Shown here in pieces: positions 1 to 7,860 of a stretch of 33,418 bases of DNA. Numbering within the stretch: position 1 is the stretch's first letter; each line of letters opens with the position of its first letter. Position numbers and translations under genes: made by a program. The DNA is from F23-B02 sp963627445. GTDB lineage: Bacteria; Bacillota; Clostridia; Oscillospirales; Oscillospiraceae. Under the pieces are notes generated by a model. That model saw only the letters and a list, made by a program, of their open reading frames with translations, did no database searches and was not told where the DNA came from. The stretch spans positions 1 through 33,418 of the forward strand of contig CAVGBM010000100.1 in assembly GCA_963627445.1 (NCBI GenBank). The letters are read 5' to 3'.

Positions 1-1427
1 TACCAGTAGTCAAGCTCGGGGGTCTTATCCGGCCAGCCCATGGTCGAGAACGGCCAAAGAGCGGAGCTGAACCAAGTGTCGAGGACATCCTCCTCCTGGG
101 TGATATTCTTGCTGTGGCAGTGTGCGCACTCGTGCGCATCCTCACGGGAGACGGTGATCTTTCCGCAGTCGGCACAGTACCACGCCGGTATTCTGTGACC
201 CCACCAGAGCTGACGGGAGATGCACCAGTCGTGGACATTCTCCATCCAGTTCATGTAGGTCTTTGTGAAGCGCTCGGGGACGAACTTTATTCTGCCGTCC
301 TTGACGACATCGATAGCCGCCTCGGCAAGGGGCTTCATCTTCACAAACCACTGCGGGCTCGTAAGCGGCTCAACGACAGTGCCGCAGCGATAGCAGCAGC
401 CGACATTGTGGTTATACGGCTCTACCTTGACAAGGTAGCCCTGCTCCTCGAGGTCGGCTACGATAGCCTTGCGGGCCTCGTAGCGATCCATGCCGTTATA
501 CTTGCCGCCGTTTATGATCTTTGCGTCCTCGTTGATGACGAGTATCTGCTCAAGATCATTGCGCAGGCCGACCTCATAGTCGTTGGGGTCATGGCAGGGC
601 GTCATCTTGACAGCGCCCGTGCCGAAGCCGAGCTCAACATAGTCGTCAGCGACGATGGGGAGCTTTCTGCCGACAAGGGGCAGAATGGCGTTTTTGCCGA
701 CAAGGTGCTTATAGCGCTCATCATCTGGGTGAACGGCAACGCCGGAGTCGCCGAGCATGGTCTCGGGACGTGTGGTGGCGATGATAAACTCCTCATCCGA
801 GTTCTCAATGGGGTATCTTATATGCCAGAAGCTGCCGGGCATGTCCTTGTACTCGACCTCGGCATCCGACAGCGCCGTGCGGCACTTGGGACACCAGTTT
901 ATGATGCGGTTGCCCTTATAGATAAGTCCCTTTTCGTACAGCTCGCAGAAGGTCTCGCGAACGGACTTTGCCCTCGTCTCGTCCATGGTGAATGCGCTTC
1001 TGTCCCAATCGCAGGACGCGCCGAGCACCTTCTGCTGCTCGACGATGCGGTCACCGTATTTGTTCTTCCAATCCCAAACACGCTCGAGAAACTTCTCACG
1101 GCCGAGGTCGTAGCGGGTAAGTCCCTCCTTCTCGCGCAGCTCCTGCTCGACCTTTATCTGCGTTGCAATGCCTGCGTGGTCGGTGCCGGGGAGCCAAAGC
1201 GCTGCATAGCCCTGCATCCTCTTATAGCGGGTGAGGATATCCTGCAGGGTGGAGTCAAGAGCGTGACCCATGTGGAGCTGACCTGTTACATTGGGGGGCG
1301 GCATGACGATGGAAAACGGCTTTTTGTCGGGGTCGATGACGCCCTTGAAGTAACCGCCGGTCTGCCACATATCATAAATTCTTTTTTCGACCGTACTCGG
1401 GTCATACACCTTGGGTAATTCTTTCAT
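1..1427 (-). CDS. valS: Valyl-tRNA synthetase, N-terminal part (cut by window edge)
   Basis: This enzyme attaches valine to tRNA-Val in the cytoplasm. About 475 N-terminal codons are present; the rest, including the KMSKS loop, lies left of base 1. The class I signature appears as HMGH at residues 52-55, preceded by MPPPNVTGQL. Next come LPGTDHAGIATQ, typical of ValRS, and the editing (CP1) domain with ATTRPETMLGD and the zinc-like cysteine patches NWCPKC and GCCYRCG. The ATG at 1427 follows AAGGAGG at good spacing. The gene sits behind a T-box leader, so valine starvation should switch it on. Nothing in the visible part looks damaged. The family call is firm. Confidence 0.97.
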   Translation of the reverse strand, partial: MKELPKVYDPSTVEKRIYDMWQTGGYFKGVIDPDKKPFSIVMPPPNVTGQLHMGHALDSTLQDILTRYKRMQGYAALWLPGTDHAGIATQIKVEQELREKEGLTRYDLGREKFLERVWDWKNKYGDRIVEQQKVLGASCDWDRSAFTMDETRAKSVRETFCELYEKGLIYKGNRIINWCPKCRTALSDAEVEYKDMPGSFWHIRYPIENSDEEFIIATTRPETMLGDSGVAVHPDDERYKHLVGKNAILPLVGRKLPIVADDYVELGFGTGAVKMTPCHDPNDYEVGLRNDLEQILVINEDAKIINGGKYNGMDRYEARKAIVADLEEQGYLVKVEPYNHNVGCCYRCGTVVEPLTSPQWFVKMKPLAEAAIDVVKDGRIKFVPERFTKTYMNWMENVHDWCISRQLWWGHRIPAWYCADCGKITVSREDAHECAHCHSKNITQEEDVLDTWFSSALWPFSTMGWPDKTPELDYW

Positions 1428-1440
1428 AACTGCCTCCTTA

Positions 1441-1474
1441 AAAAAAGAAAAAGCGCCCTGAGTGATCAGGGCGC
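1441..1474 (-). terminator. T-box terminator hairpin before valS
   Basis: A 9-bp stem (1453-1461 with 1466-1474, loop GTGA) is followed on the minus strand by a T-rich tract at 1441-1452. It is the OFF structure of the T-box and lies just downstream of the AGGTGGTACCACG motif. Confidence 0.9.
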
Positions 1475-1674
1475 AATTATATGCGTGGTACCACCTGAAT
1501 TCCGCAAATTGCGGCTCTCATGGGCTCTGTAACGGGAGCGCCCGACCGTGCTTACTTAGGTTCACCACGGCAGCTCAAAGCCGACCTTCGGCAAGGCTTC
1601 GGAAAACTTGCACCGACCGTTTTCTCTCTGAACGAAGCGTATCGCCTACTCCTGCTTATCAAAGCTGTTGACTT
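1441..1674 (-). promoter_or_regulatory. T-box leader controlling valS
   Basis: On the minus strand the untranslated leader carries the hallmarks of a tRNA-sensing T-box. AGGTGGTACCACGC (1483-1496) is the antiterminator bulge that pairs with the uncharged tRNA acceptor end. Further upstream are an AGAGAG segment and GGTGCAAG, typical of stem I. An intrinsic terminator follows at 1441-1474. A GTC triplet at 1583-1585, in the context GAAGGTCGG, is a plausible valine specifier codon. That assignment is inference, because I did not fold the RNA. The leader lies directly before valS, as the family predicts. Confidence 0.93.
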
Positions 1675-1680
1675 TTGAAA

Positions 1681-1709
1681 ATTATATTATCCTATTGCCG
1701 ATTTGTCAA
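1681..1709 (-). promoter_or_regulatory. Consensus sigma-A promoter of the valS T-box leader
   Basis: On the minus strand, TTGACA (1704-1709), a 17-nt spacer and TATAAT (1681-1686) form a perfect consensus promoter. It starts only 2 nt after the degV stop codon, so valS has its own transcription start near 1674. Confidence 0.88.
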
Positions 1710-1711
1710 GA

Positions 1712-2599
1712 TTATTCCTTGCGCTCGTCGCCCCAGAAGAACAGTGCGACCGTGCCGGGGCCGGTGTGGCTGCCGATGGTCGTACCGATGTTATTTATAA
1801 CGACCTTGCCGTTGAGCTTGGGGAAGCTCTCCTCAACGAGCGATGCGACTGCCTGAGCGTCCTCAAGGCATGCGGACATGGAGATAAAGCACTTGCCGGA
1901 ATAGTCAAGGCCGTCCTGAGCGTGCTCCTTCATTCTTTCGACTATCTCCTTGATGACGCGCTTTTTGGTGCGGATCTTGTCTCTGGGAATGAGATGGCCG
2001 CCGTCATCCATGTTGAGAAGCGGGCAGATGCTGAGCATGGTGCCGAAGAAGCCTGCTGCCTTGGTGATCCTGCCGCCCTTGACATAGAAGGTAAGGTCGG
2101 TGGAAAAGAACCAGTGATGCAGGTGGAGCTTGTTTGCCTCTATCCAATCGTGCACCTCGTCAATGCTCTTGCCCTCGTCGCGCATGTCGGCGAGCGTGTC
2201 CATGATAAGGCCGTAGCCGGAGGATGCGCCGAGAGAGTCAACAATGTATATCTTTCTGTCGGGATACTCTGCCTTGAGCATCTCGGCTGCGGTGCGGGCG
2301 GAGTTAACGGTGCCGGAAATGCCGGAGGAAAGGGTCACATGCAGGATGTCCTTGCCCTCGTCGAGGTAGGGTCTGAAGTGGTCTATGTACTCTGCAACAT
2401 TGACCTGTGCGGTCTTGGTCTCGGCACCCTCTGCCATGAGCTTATAAAACTCATCAAACGGGATGGACTGGCCGAGGTCGTCCAGATGCTCCTCGCCGTT
2501 GAGGAAATAGTGGAAGCATACATATTTAATTTCTCTTGCGTCAAAATGTTCCTTCGAAAGATCCGCTGTCGAGCAGCAGCTAAGAATATAGTCAGACAT
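1712..2599 (-). CDS. DegV family fatty-acid-binding protein
   Basis: DegV proteins bind a single fatty acid. In Firmicutes the related FakB proteins present fatty acids to the kinase FakA for phospholipid synthesis. The 295-residue product has the family's normal length and features: the N-terminal SCCSTADLS segment, the VTLSSGISGTVNSA loop that grips the carboxylate, DSLGASSGYG, YVKGGRI, and a C-terminal NNIGTTIGSHTGPGTVALFF (the family's G-x-H-x-GPG motif). I chose the ATG at 2599, which follows AGGAG at 6-7 nt, over a start 30 nt upstream. No FakA partner is visible here. Its promoter lies inside a dyad (2623-2662). Confidence 0.92.
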   Translation of the reverse strand: MSDYILSCCSTADLSKEHFDAREIKYVCFHYFLNGEEHLDDLGQSIPFDEFYKLMAEGAETKTAQVNVAEYIDHFRPYLDEGKDILHVTLSSGISGTVNSARTAAEMLKAEYPDRKIYIVDSLGASSGYGLIMDTLADMRDEGKSIDEVHDWIEANKLHLHHWFFSTDLTFYVKGGRITKAAGFFGTMLSICPLLNMDDGGHLIPRDKIRTKKRVIKEIVERMKEHAQDGLDYSGKCFISMSACLEDAQAVASLVEESFPKLNGKVVINNIGTTIGSHTGPGTVALFFWGDERKE

Positions 2600-2622
2600 A
2601 ATTATCTCCTCTTTGTAAAGTA

Positions 2623-2662
2623 TTAGCACCCGTATTATATACGGGCGCTAACATAATTGCAA
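2623..2662 (-). promoter_or_regulatory. degV promoter with a dyad over the -10 box
   Basis: On the minus strand, TTGCAA (2657-2662), a 17-nt spacer and TATAAT (2634-2639) make a good promoter. A 29-base inverted repeat (2623-2651) is centred on the -10 box: arms TTAGC/GCTAA and CCCGTAT/ATACGGG are broken by one A/C mismatch. It lacks a trailing T-run, so an operator is more likely than a terminator; that role is inferred. Confidence 0.55.
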
Positions 2663-2687
2663 CAATCAATTTAATAATATTTATCGC

Positions 2688-2993
2688 TTATCCCAGCATT
2701 GTCATAAGCTGCTCGACAGTGTGTACGCCGACTTCCTTGCTTATCATCTCGCCGTTGCGGAATACCATGAGCGTGGGAATGCTCATAACGCCGAAGCGCT
2801 GAGCGATAGCGGGCTCATCGTCAACATCCAGCTTGCAGATATTGACCTTGTCGCCGAGCTGCTCGTCAAGCTCCTCAAGGATGGGTGCCTGCATGCGGCA
2901 GGGGCCGCACCAAGTTGCCCAGAAGTCGACCAGCACGAGGCCGGATGAGGTAACGGAGTCAAAATTGTCCTTAGTAAGATGCATGATAGCCAT
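2688..2993 (-). CDS. trxA: Thioredoxin
   Basis: This is a 101-residue thioredoxin, a small cytoplasmic protein that reduces disulfides in ribonucleotide reductase, peroxiredoxins and other targets. The active site WCGPC has its cysteines at residues 29 and 32, with the usual preceding VLVDFWAT and the cis-proline motif SIPTLMVF. The ATG at 2993 begins one base after the stop codon of the upstream reductase gene and shares its terminal AGGAG region, so the two are almost certainly co-transcribed and translationally coupled. It would be the direct substrate of that reductase. Confidence 0.97.
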   Translation of the reverse strand: MAIMHLTKDNFDSVTSSGLVLVDFWATWCGPCRMQAPILEELDEQLGDKVNICKLDVDDEPAIAQRFGVMSIPTLMVFRNGEMISKEVGVHTVEQLMTMLG

Positions 2994-2994
2994 G

Positions 2995-3819
2995 TTATAT
3001 ATCTCCTTTGTTTAATTTACTTATATAGTCAACTGCGGCAAGCGCCGCAATATTACCCTCCCCGACAGCCTTTGCAAGCTGATACGGTGCGCCCGTGCAG
3101 TCCCCGGCGGCGAACACGCCGTTTATGTTAGTTTTGCCGGAGCGGTCGGCTTTTATGATGCCTCTTTCGCTTTCAACTCCGTTAACCAAGCTTTCGGCGG
3201 AAAGCGTTTCCTTGAGGATGAATATACAATCTGTTTTGAGCGTTTCGCCATTAACGATGAGCGTGTCGGCCTTTTTATCGCCAAGTATCTCTATCTTGCC
3301 CTTGCCTGAGAATACCGAGACCTCGCAGCCTATCTCGCGCAGAAAGGCAATGTCCTTTTCGGCTTCCTCGCCCTCGCCGAGCACGGCGACCCTTTTGCCC
3401 CTGTAGAGCATTCCGTCGCAGGTGGCGCAGTAGCTCACTCCCCTGCCGAGGAACTTCGTTTCGCCCTCGCACAGCGGTCTGCGGCTAATGCCGGTGGCGA
3501 TGATGACGGAAAGTGCCTCATAAAAATCGTTTCCGACGGCAACGCCGATGGTCTTACCCAAGGACATGACGCTCAGGGCTTTGCCGGGGATAATTGTCGC
3601 CGAGCTTTTCTCAAGCTGACTGCGCATTTTCTGCATTATCTCCGCTCCGCTGCCTTCCATGCCCGGGTAATTTGTAATGCTTTCGGCAAGATGAAGCTTG
3701 CTCGTCTCCGGCGGATTTGCGATGACTCCAACAGTTTTGCCGCGGTTTACAGCCGTCAAGGCTGCCGAAATGCCCGCGGGGCCGCCGCCGACTATAAGAA
3801 TATCAAAATTAGCGCTCAT
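2995..3819 (-). CDS. trxB: Thioredoxin reductase, probably ferredoxin-dependent type (FFTR-like)
   Basis: This 274-residue flavoprotein is expected to reduce the thioredoxin encoded just downstream. It has an N-terminal FAD-binding GGGPAGISAA (residues 11-20), the redox pair CATC (C131, C134) in GVSYCATCDG, and the C-terminal FAD motif AAGDCTGAPYQ. The NADPH domain is unusual. The dinucleotide loop reads VLGEGEEAEKD, and the basic motif (HRRxxxR) that binds the NADPH phosphate is absent, replaced by VFSGKGKIEIL. From memory, this pattern, together with LHLAESITNYPG and FILKETLSAESL, matches clostridial ferredoxin-dependent flavin thioredoxin reductases. I chose ATG 3819 because GAGGTG lies 9 nt upstream; the start at 3828 would sit on the ribosome site. 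Confidence 0.88.
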   Translation of the reverse strand: MSANFDILIVGGGPAGISAALTAVNRGKTVGVIANPPETSKLHLAESITNYPGMEGSGAEIMQKMRSQLEKSSATIIPGKALSVMSLGKTIGVAVGNDFYEALSVIIATGISRRPLCEGETKFLGRGVSYCATCDGMLYRGKRVAVLGEGEEAEKDIAFLREIGCEVSVFSGKGKIEILGDKKADTLIVNGETLKTDCIFILKETLSAESLVNGVESERGIIKADRSGKTNINGVFAAGDCTGAPYQLAKAVGEGNIAALAAVDYISKLNKGDI

Positions 3820-3856
3820 AGCGCACATCACCTCTTTTTTCTCTATTTTAGCAAGT

Positions 3857-3888
3857 ATTATAACACTTTATTGTTGTAATTACTACAA
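3857..3888. promoter_or_regulatory. trxB-side -10 box and imperfect dyad in the trxB/glnS divergent region
   Basis: TATAAT on the minus strand (3857-3862) is the best -10 for the thioredoxin operon; no good -35 lies at 17 nt (TTGTAG is 20 nt away). An 18-bp inverted repeat at 3871-3888 (TTGTTGTAA then TTACTACAA, one mismatch) sits between the two promoters. It is a candidate operator; the regulator is unknown. Confidence 0.4.
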
Positions 3889-3902
3889 TTATCGTTTATA
3901 AT
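3874..3902 (+). promoter_or_regulatory. glnS promoter
   Basis: TTGTAA (3874-3879), a 17-nt spacer and TATAAT (3897-3902) stand about 37 nt before the glnS start. The -35 box overlaps the 18-bp dyad at 3871-3888. Confidence 0.7.
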
Positions 3903-3938
3903 TCCAATATGCCAGATTTTTTACAGGAGCATATACAC

Positions 3939-5606
3939 ATGGAAGAGATAAGCAAGAATTTTATCGAGAATTTTATAGATGAGGATATCGCCGAGGGCGG
4001 CCGCTTTGCGGGAATGAAGGTACATACCCGTTTCCCGCCCGAGCCCAACGGCTATCTGCATATAGGCCACTGCAAGGCGCTGATCATTGACTTCGGCACT
4101 GCCGAGAAGTACGGCGGCCTGTGCAACCTGCGCATGGATGACACAAACCCCGCCAAGGAGGACACCGAGTACGTCGATGCCATCCAGGAGGATATCCACT
4201 GGCTCGGCTTTGACTGGGGCGACAGATTTTTCTACGGCTCGGATTATTTTGAGCAGACCTATGAATACGCCCTTGAGCTTATAAAGAAGGGTCTTGCTTA
4301 TGTCTGCGAGCTCACGCCAGAGCAGTTTAAGGAGTATAGAGGTGACACCGCCCGCCCCGCTGTAAGTCCATACCGTGACAGACCTATCGAGGAGAGTCTT
4401 GATCTTTTCCAGCGCATGAAAAACGGCGAGTTCCCCGAGGGCAAGTACACCCTGCGCGCAAAGATTGACCTTGCCTCCGGCAACTTCAACATGCGCGACC
4501 CCGTGCTCTACCGCATTCGCTACATTGAGCATCACCGTCAGGGCACAAAATGGTGCATCTTCCCGATGTACGACTTTGCCCATCCCATCCAGGACGCACT
4601 TGAGGGTATCACCCACTCACTGTGCTCGCTTGAATATGAAGATCACCGCCCGCTGTACGACTGGGTCATAAACAACGTCTCCGTGCCGTCCAAGCCCCGT
4701 CAGATCGAGTTTGCAAGGCTCGGCATCAACTACACCGTGCTCAGCAAGCGCAAATTAAGACGGCTTGTCGAGGAGGGCACCGTCTCCGGCTGGGACGATC
4801 CCCGCATGCCGACCCTGTGTGGTCTGCGCCGCCGCGGCTACACGCCCACCGCTATCCGCAGCTTCTGCGAGCGTATCGGCGTGAACAAGGTACCGAGCAC
4901 CATTGAGTATTCCTTCCTTGAGCACTGCCTGCGCGACGACCTTAACGAGCATGCCCAGCGTGCAATGGCAGTTTTGCGCCCCGTTAAGCTCACGATAACA
5001 AACTACCCCGAGGGCGAGAGCGAGCTTCTGAGCGTTGAGAATAACCCCAACGACCCCGAGGCCGGCACCCGTGAGGTCAGCTTCTCGAGGAACCTCTACA
5101 TTGAGGCTGACGACTTCCTCGAAACGCCCGTTCCCAAGTACAAGCGCCTGTACCCCAACGGCCTTGAGTGCCGTCTCAAGGGCGCGTATCTCATCACCTG
5201 CACGGGCTGCGTCAAGGATGCAGACGGCAATGTCACCGAGATACTTTGCACCTACGACCCCGAGAGCCGTGGCGGCGACCCTGCCGACGGACGCAAGGTC
5301 AAGGGCGCGACCATCCACTGGGTCGATGCAAACAATTGCGGCGATGCCGAGGTGAGGCTTTACAGCAACCTCTTCAGCGACGAAGATCCCGACGCCGCCG
5401 ACAAGGATTACATCCAGTGTATGAATCCCAACTCCCTTGAAATTCTCCACGGCTGCAAGATCGAGAAGATGCTCGAGAATGCAGTTGCTCCGGCACAGTT
5501 CCAGTTCCTGCGCATGGGCTACTTCTGCGTCGACAGCAAGGACTCGACCCCCGAGCATCTTGTGTTTAACCGTGCCGTTGCGCTCAAGGACAGCTTTAAA
5601 AAGTAA
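3939..5606 (+). CDS. glnS: Glutaminyl-tRNA synthetase
   Basis: This class I enzyme charges tRNA-Gln directly with glutamine. The 555-residue protein has FPPEPNGYLHIGH (HIGH at 41-44), the GlnRS-type LRMDDTNPAKED, and VLSKRKL (267-273) as the KMSKS loop, followed by the two C-terminal anticodon-binding beta-barrels. Length matches bacterial GlnRS. FPPEPNGYLHIGH and LRMDDTNP separate it from GluRS. I chose ATG 3939 because ACAGGAG lies 9 nt upstream; a start at 3909 has no such site. Many Firmicutes lack GlnRS and make Gln-tRNA through GatCAB; some Clostridia have both. It is transcribed alone, divergent from trxB, and ends at a strong terminator. Confidence 0.97.
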   Translation: MEEISKNFIENFIDEDIAEGGRFAGMKVHTRFPPEPNGYLHIGHCKALIIDFGTAEKYGGLCNLRMDDTNPAKEDTEYVDAIQEDIHWLGFDWGDRFFYGSDYFEQTYEYALELIKKGLAYVCELTPEQFKEYRGDTARPAVSPYRDRPIEESLDLFQRMKNGEFPEGKYTLRAKIDLASGNFNMRDPVLYRIRYIEHHRQGTKWCIFPMYDFAHPIQDALEGITHSLCSLEYEDHRPLYDWVINNVSVPSKPRQIEFARLGINYTVLSKRKLRRLVEEGTVSGWDDPRMPTLCGLRRRGYTPTAIRSFCERIGVNKVPSTIEYSFLEHCLRDDLNEHAQRAMAVLRPVKLTITNYPEGESELLSVENNPNDPEAGTREVSFSRNLYIEADDFLETPVPKYKRLYPNGLECRLKGAYLITCTGCVKDADGNVTEILCTYDPESRGGDPADGRKVKGATIHWVDANNCGDAEVRLYSNLFSDEDPDAADKDYIQCMNPNSLEILHGCKIEKMLENAVAPAQFQFLRMGYFCVDSKDSTPEHLVFNRAVALKDSFKK

Positions 5607-5620
5607 GACATTAACCAAAA

Positions 5621-5650
5621 ATCTCCCGTCCGGTGACGGGAGATTTTTTC
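5621..5650. terminator. Bidirectional terminator between glnS and the EamA gene
   Basis: A perfect 10-bp stem (5621-5630 with 5635-5644, loop CGGT) is flanked by an A-run on the left and a T-run on the right. It can stop transcription from both convergent genes. Confidence 0.9.
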
Positions 5651-6527
5651 ATGCGGTTTTTGATTTGAGGTTTAGAAGAACTATCGCCGAGAGCACGAGC
5701 AGAATGCCGACGGCACTCATTACCGTCAGCGGCTCGTGATAGATGAATATGCCGCACAGCGTCGCGACCACAGGTTCTATCGATGCCATTATCGAGGCTT
5801 TGCCGTTTTCAAGTCCGGTCAGGCCGTAGGTGTAGCAAAGATACGGCAGGAAGCATGTCACAAGTCCCGTTGCGGCAGCGAACAGAAAGCTCGGCGCATT
5901 CGAGGTGATGACGGGTATAAACTCAACGCCGCCGACTATCATTGCGCCAAGTCCCGCGAGCAGGCAGGTATAGAAATTGATCGTAAAAGTCGAGTAGCCG
6001 CGGTTGATGGCGAAGCGGCTGAATATGCTGAACAGCGCATAGCAGATGCCCGAGCCAAGGCCGAACAGGATGCCGGTCGTGCTGATCTTGCTGCCTGTGC
6101 CGATGCCGGAGACGAGGCAGCAGCCTGCAAAGGCGATGAGCATCGCAGCAAGCTTTCTCGCCGTTATCTTTTCCTTAAACAAAAGCGCCGAGAACAGTAT
6201 GACAAAGCACGGTGCGGTGTAGAGCAAAATTGCGGCGTTTGAAAGGCTCATATAGTCCATAGCCTTGAAGTAGCACAGGCTGAACAGCAGAAGCGACACT
6301 ATGCCGCTGCCGAAAAAGCACCATGCGTCACGCAGCTTTACCTTGAACGACTTGCGTTCGGTGATGAGCATTGCAATGCCGAACAGCAGCGCCGCAAACA
6401 GTCCTCTGACGGCTATGCAGTTTGATGCTGACAGCCCCATCGTGTCGAGCGTTCTGCGGAAAAAGCCCATGAAGCCCCACAGCGTTCCCGCTCCCAAAAC
6501 GGCGAGGGTATATTTATTCTTTCCCAT
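5649..6527 (-). CDS. EamA/DMT-family transporter
   Basis: This is a 292-residue inner-membrane protein of the drug/metabolite transporter superfamily, with about ten hydrophobic segments in two repeats. The EamA signs are LWGFMGFFRR near the N-terminus, AILLYTAPCFVILFSALLFKEKI at the end of repeat 1, and ASIEPVVATLCGIFIYHEPLT at the end of repeat 2. Substrate cannot be read from sequence; relatives export amino acids or other metabolites. The ATG at 6527 shares one base with the stop codon of the upstream DUF554 gene, and GGAGG lies inside the end of that gene, so the two are translationally coupled. Confidence 0.88.
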   Translation of the reverse strand: MGKNKYTLAVLGAGTLWGFMGFFRRTLDTMGLSASNCIAVRGLFAALLFGIAMLITERKSFKVKLRDAWCFFGSGIVSLLLFSLCYFKAMDYMSLSNAAILLYTAPCFVILFSALLFKEKITARKLAAMLIAFAGCCLVSGIGTGSKISTTGILFGLGSGICYALFSIFSRFAINRGYSTFTINFYTCLLAGLGAMIVGGVEFIPVITSNAPSFLFAAATGLVTCFLPYLCYTYGLTGLENGKASIMASIEPVVATLCGIFIYHEPLTVMSAVGILLVLSAIVLLNLKSKTA

Positions 6528-7237
6528 TAAAACAGACCTCCGAGCCATGCAGAAAAGGGCATGTAGATTATCGGGATGATGAGCGCCGGAATGAGGTTTG
6601 AAATGTTGATCTTGCGGTCGGTGATGCCGGTCATGTTGATGCCCATGCCGATAAACACCACGCCGCCGACTGCCGACAGCTCGGTTATGACCTCAGCGCC
6701 GAGTATCGGGGAGACTACGCCCGCAAGCAGGGTCAGAAGGCCCTCCCATATGAGCACGGGTGCAAACGAGAATACGACACCCACTCCCAAGGCCGATGAC
6801 ATCGTCACGGCGACGACCGTGTCGATGACGGTTTTTGTTATGAGAATGCTGTAATTATTGTTTACGCCCGCTTCGATAGAGCCGAGGATGGCCATGGCAC
6901 CGGTCACAAACAGTACCGAGGCGTTTATAAATCCCTCGGAAAACTGTCCGTCGGCAAACTTTTTACCCTTGAACAGGTTCATGACCTTATCGCCCACCCC
7001 GTCGAGGAAGCGGTCTATATGCAAAAGCTCGCCTATTATTGCGCCAAGCGCCAGGCTTACGACGACGCACAGCGTGTTATCAGAGCCGACGGCTCCCTGC
7101 ACGCCTAAGCCGACTATGACAAGTCCCATTGCAGCCATGAGCGTATTTGTAAATCTGTCGCTTATCCTGCCCCGAAACAGCGTTCCCAGCGTGCCGCCTA
7201 TCACAATTCCGATGGCATTTATAATTGCGGCGATCAT
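6527..7237 (-). CDS. DUF554 family membrane protein
   Basis: A 236-residue polytopic membrane protein of the DUF554 family (YdfK/YqgA relatives). Visible features are the N-terminal INAIGIVIGGTLGTLF, a glycine-rich helix pair, the LGAIIGELLHIDRFLDGVG segment, INASVLFVTGAMAILGSIE, and a C-terminal half with GVVFIGMGINMTG. The function of the family is not established; transport is the usual guess. I chose the ATG at 7237, which follows AAGGGG at 8 nt, over a start 60 nt upstream whose extra residues do not look like family sequence. First gene of a two-gene operon with the EamA transporter. Confidence 0.88.
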   Translation of the reverse strand: MIAAIINAIGIVIGGTLGTLFRGRISDRFTNTLMAAMGLVIVGLGVQGAVGSDNTLCVVVSLALGAIIGELLHIDRFLDGVGDKVMNLFKGKKFADGQFSEGFINASVLFVTGAMAILGSIEAGVNNNYSILITKTVIDTVVAVTMSSALGVGVVFSFAPVLIWEGLLTLLAGVVSPILGAEVITELSAVGGVVFIGMGINMTGITDRKINISNLIPALIIPIIYMPFSAWLGGLF

Positions 7238-7328
7238 TTGACTATCCCCTTTGCAAAGCAATGAGATTATAATAAAATTCGTGATGAAAAAAGTCAATTG
7301 TCTGCTTTAAATAAACTTTCATCCCGCA

Positions 7329-7358
7329 TTGACAAAAAATTATAGATTGTGCTATTAT
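7329..7358 (+). promoter_or_regulatory. Promoter of the small lipoprotein gene
   Basis: TTGACA (7329-7334), an 18-nt spacer and TATTAT (7353-7358) stand about 25 nt before the start codon. Confidence 0.65.
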
Positions 7359-7383
7359 GGGGCAGTGTGTCGGAGGTTTTGCC

Positions 7384-7842
7384 ATGAAAAAGCTGTGTGC
7401 TTTTTTTATATGCCTTGCCCTGCTGCTCGTCGGCTGCGGCAAGAGCGATTATAAGGACTATGTTAATGACCTCGGCGGTGTTGACATTTCCGCGGCCAAA
7501 ATCGTTTCCTCGCAGGACAGCCACGGCGGCTTCCACGGTGACGGTGTGCTTTTTGTCAGCTTTGACTGCTCCGATGTTTCCGACTCTGCGCTTGATGGCA
7601 TGAAGGCTTGGACAATGTTTCCCCTGAGCGATAACATGCAGCATGTGGTCTACGGCGGCTTTAACGATGAGGTAAGCATACCCGAGATAACAAACGGCTG
7701 CTACCTGTTCCATGACCGGCACTCGGACGCGGTCGACCCCACGGATGACAGCAAGCTATTTGACAGGTATTCGTATAATTTCTCGCTGCTTTTGTTTGAC
7801 TTTGACACGAATATGCTGTATCTTATCGAGGTGGATACCTAA
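7384..7842 (+). CDS. Small predicted lipoprotein, unknown function
   Basis: A 152-residue protein with a lipoprotein signal: MKK, a hydrophobic run, then lipobox LVGC with the lipidated cysteine at residue 18. The mature part is acidic and rich in Gly, Asp and aromatic residues, with no motif I recognise. The ATG at 7384 follows GGAGG at 7 nt; an upstream in-frame ATG at 7357 overlaps the promoter and can be excluded. It stands alone behind its own promoter, immediately before tRNA-Leu, and no terminator separates the two, so readthrough into the tRNA is possible. The coding call is firm; the role is unknown. Confidence 0.8.
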   Translation: MKKLCAFFICLALLLVGCGKSDYKDYVNDLGGVDISAAKIVSSQDSHGGFHGDGVLFVSFDCSDVSDSALDGMKAWTMFPLSDNMQHVVYGGFNDEVSIPEITNGCYLFHDRHSDAVDPTDDSKLFDRYSYNFSLLLFDFDTNMLYLIEVDT

Positions 7843-7860
7843 CAACACAATTGAATATCG

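Noticed and set aside
114..1418. Long plus-strand open frame opposite valS
   Set aside because: It mirrors the valS coding strand and has no family-like sequence; valS on the minus strand has all synthetase motifs.
1703..2626. Plus-strand open frame opposite degV
   Set aside because: The minus-strand frame is a clear DegV protein with ribosome site; the opposite frame is a codon-bias shadow.
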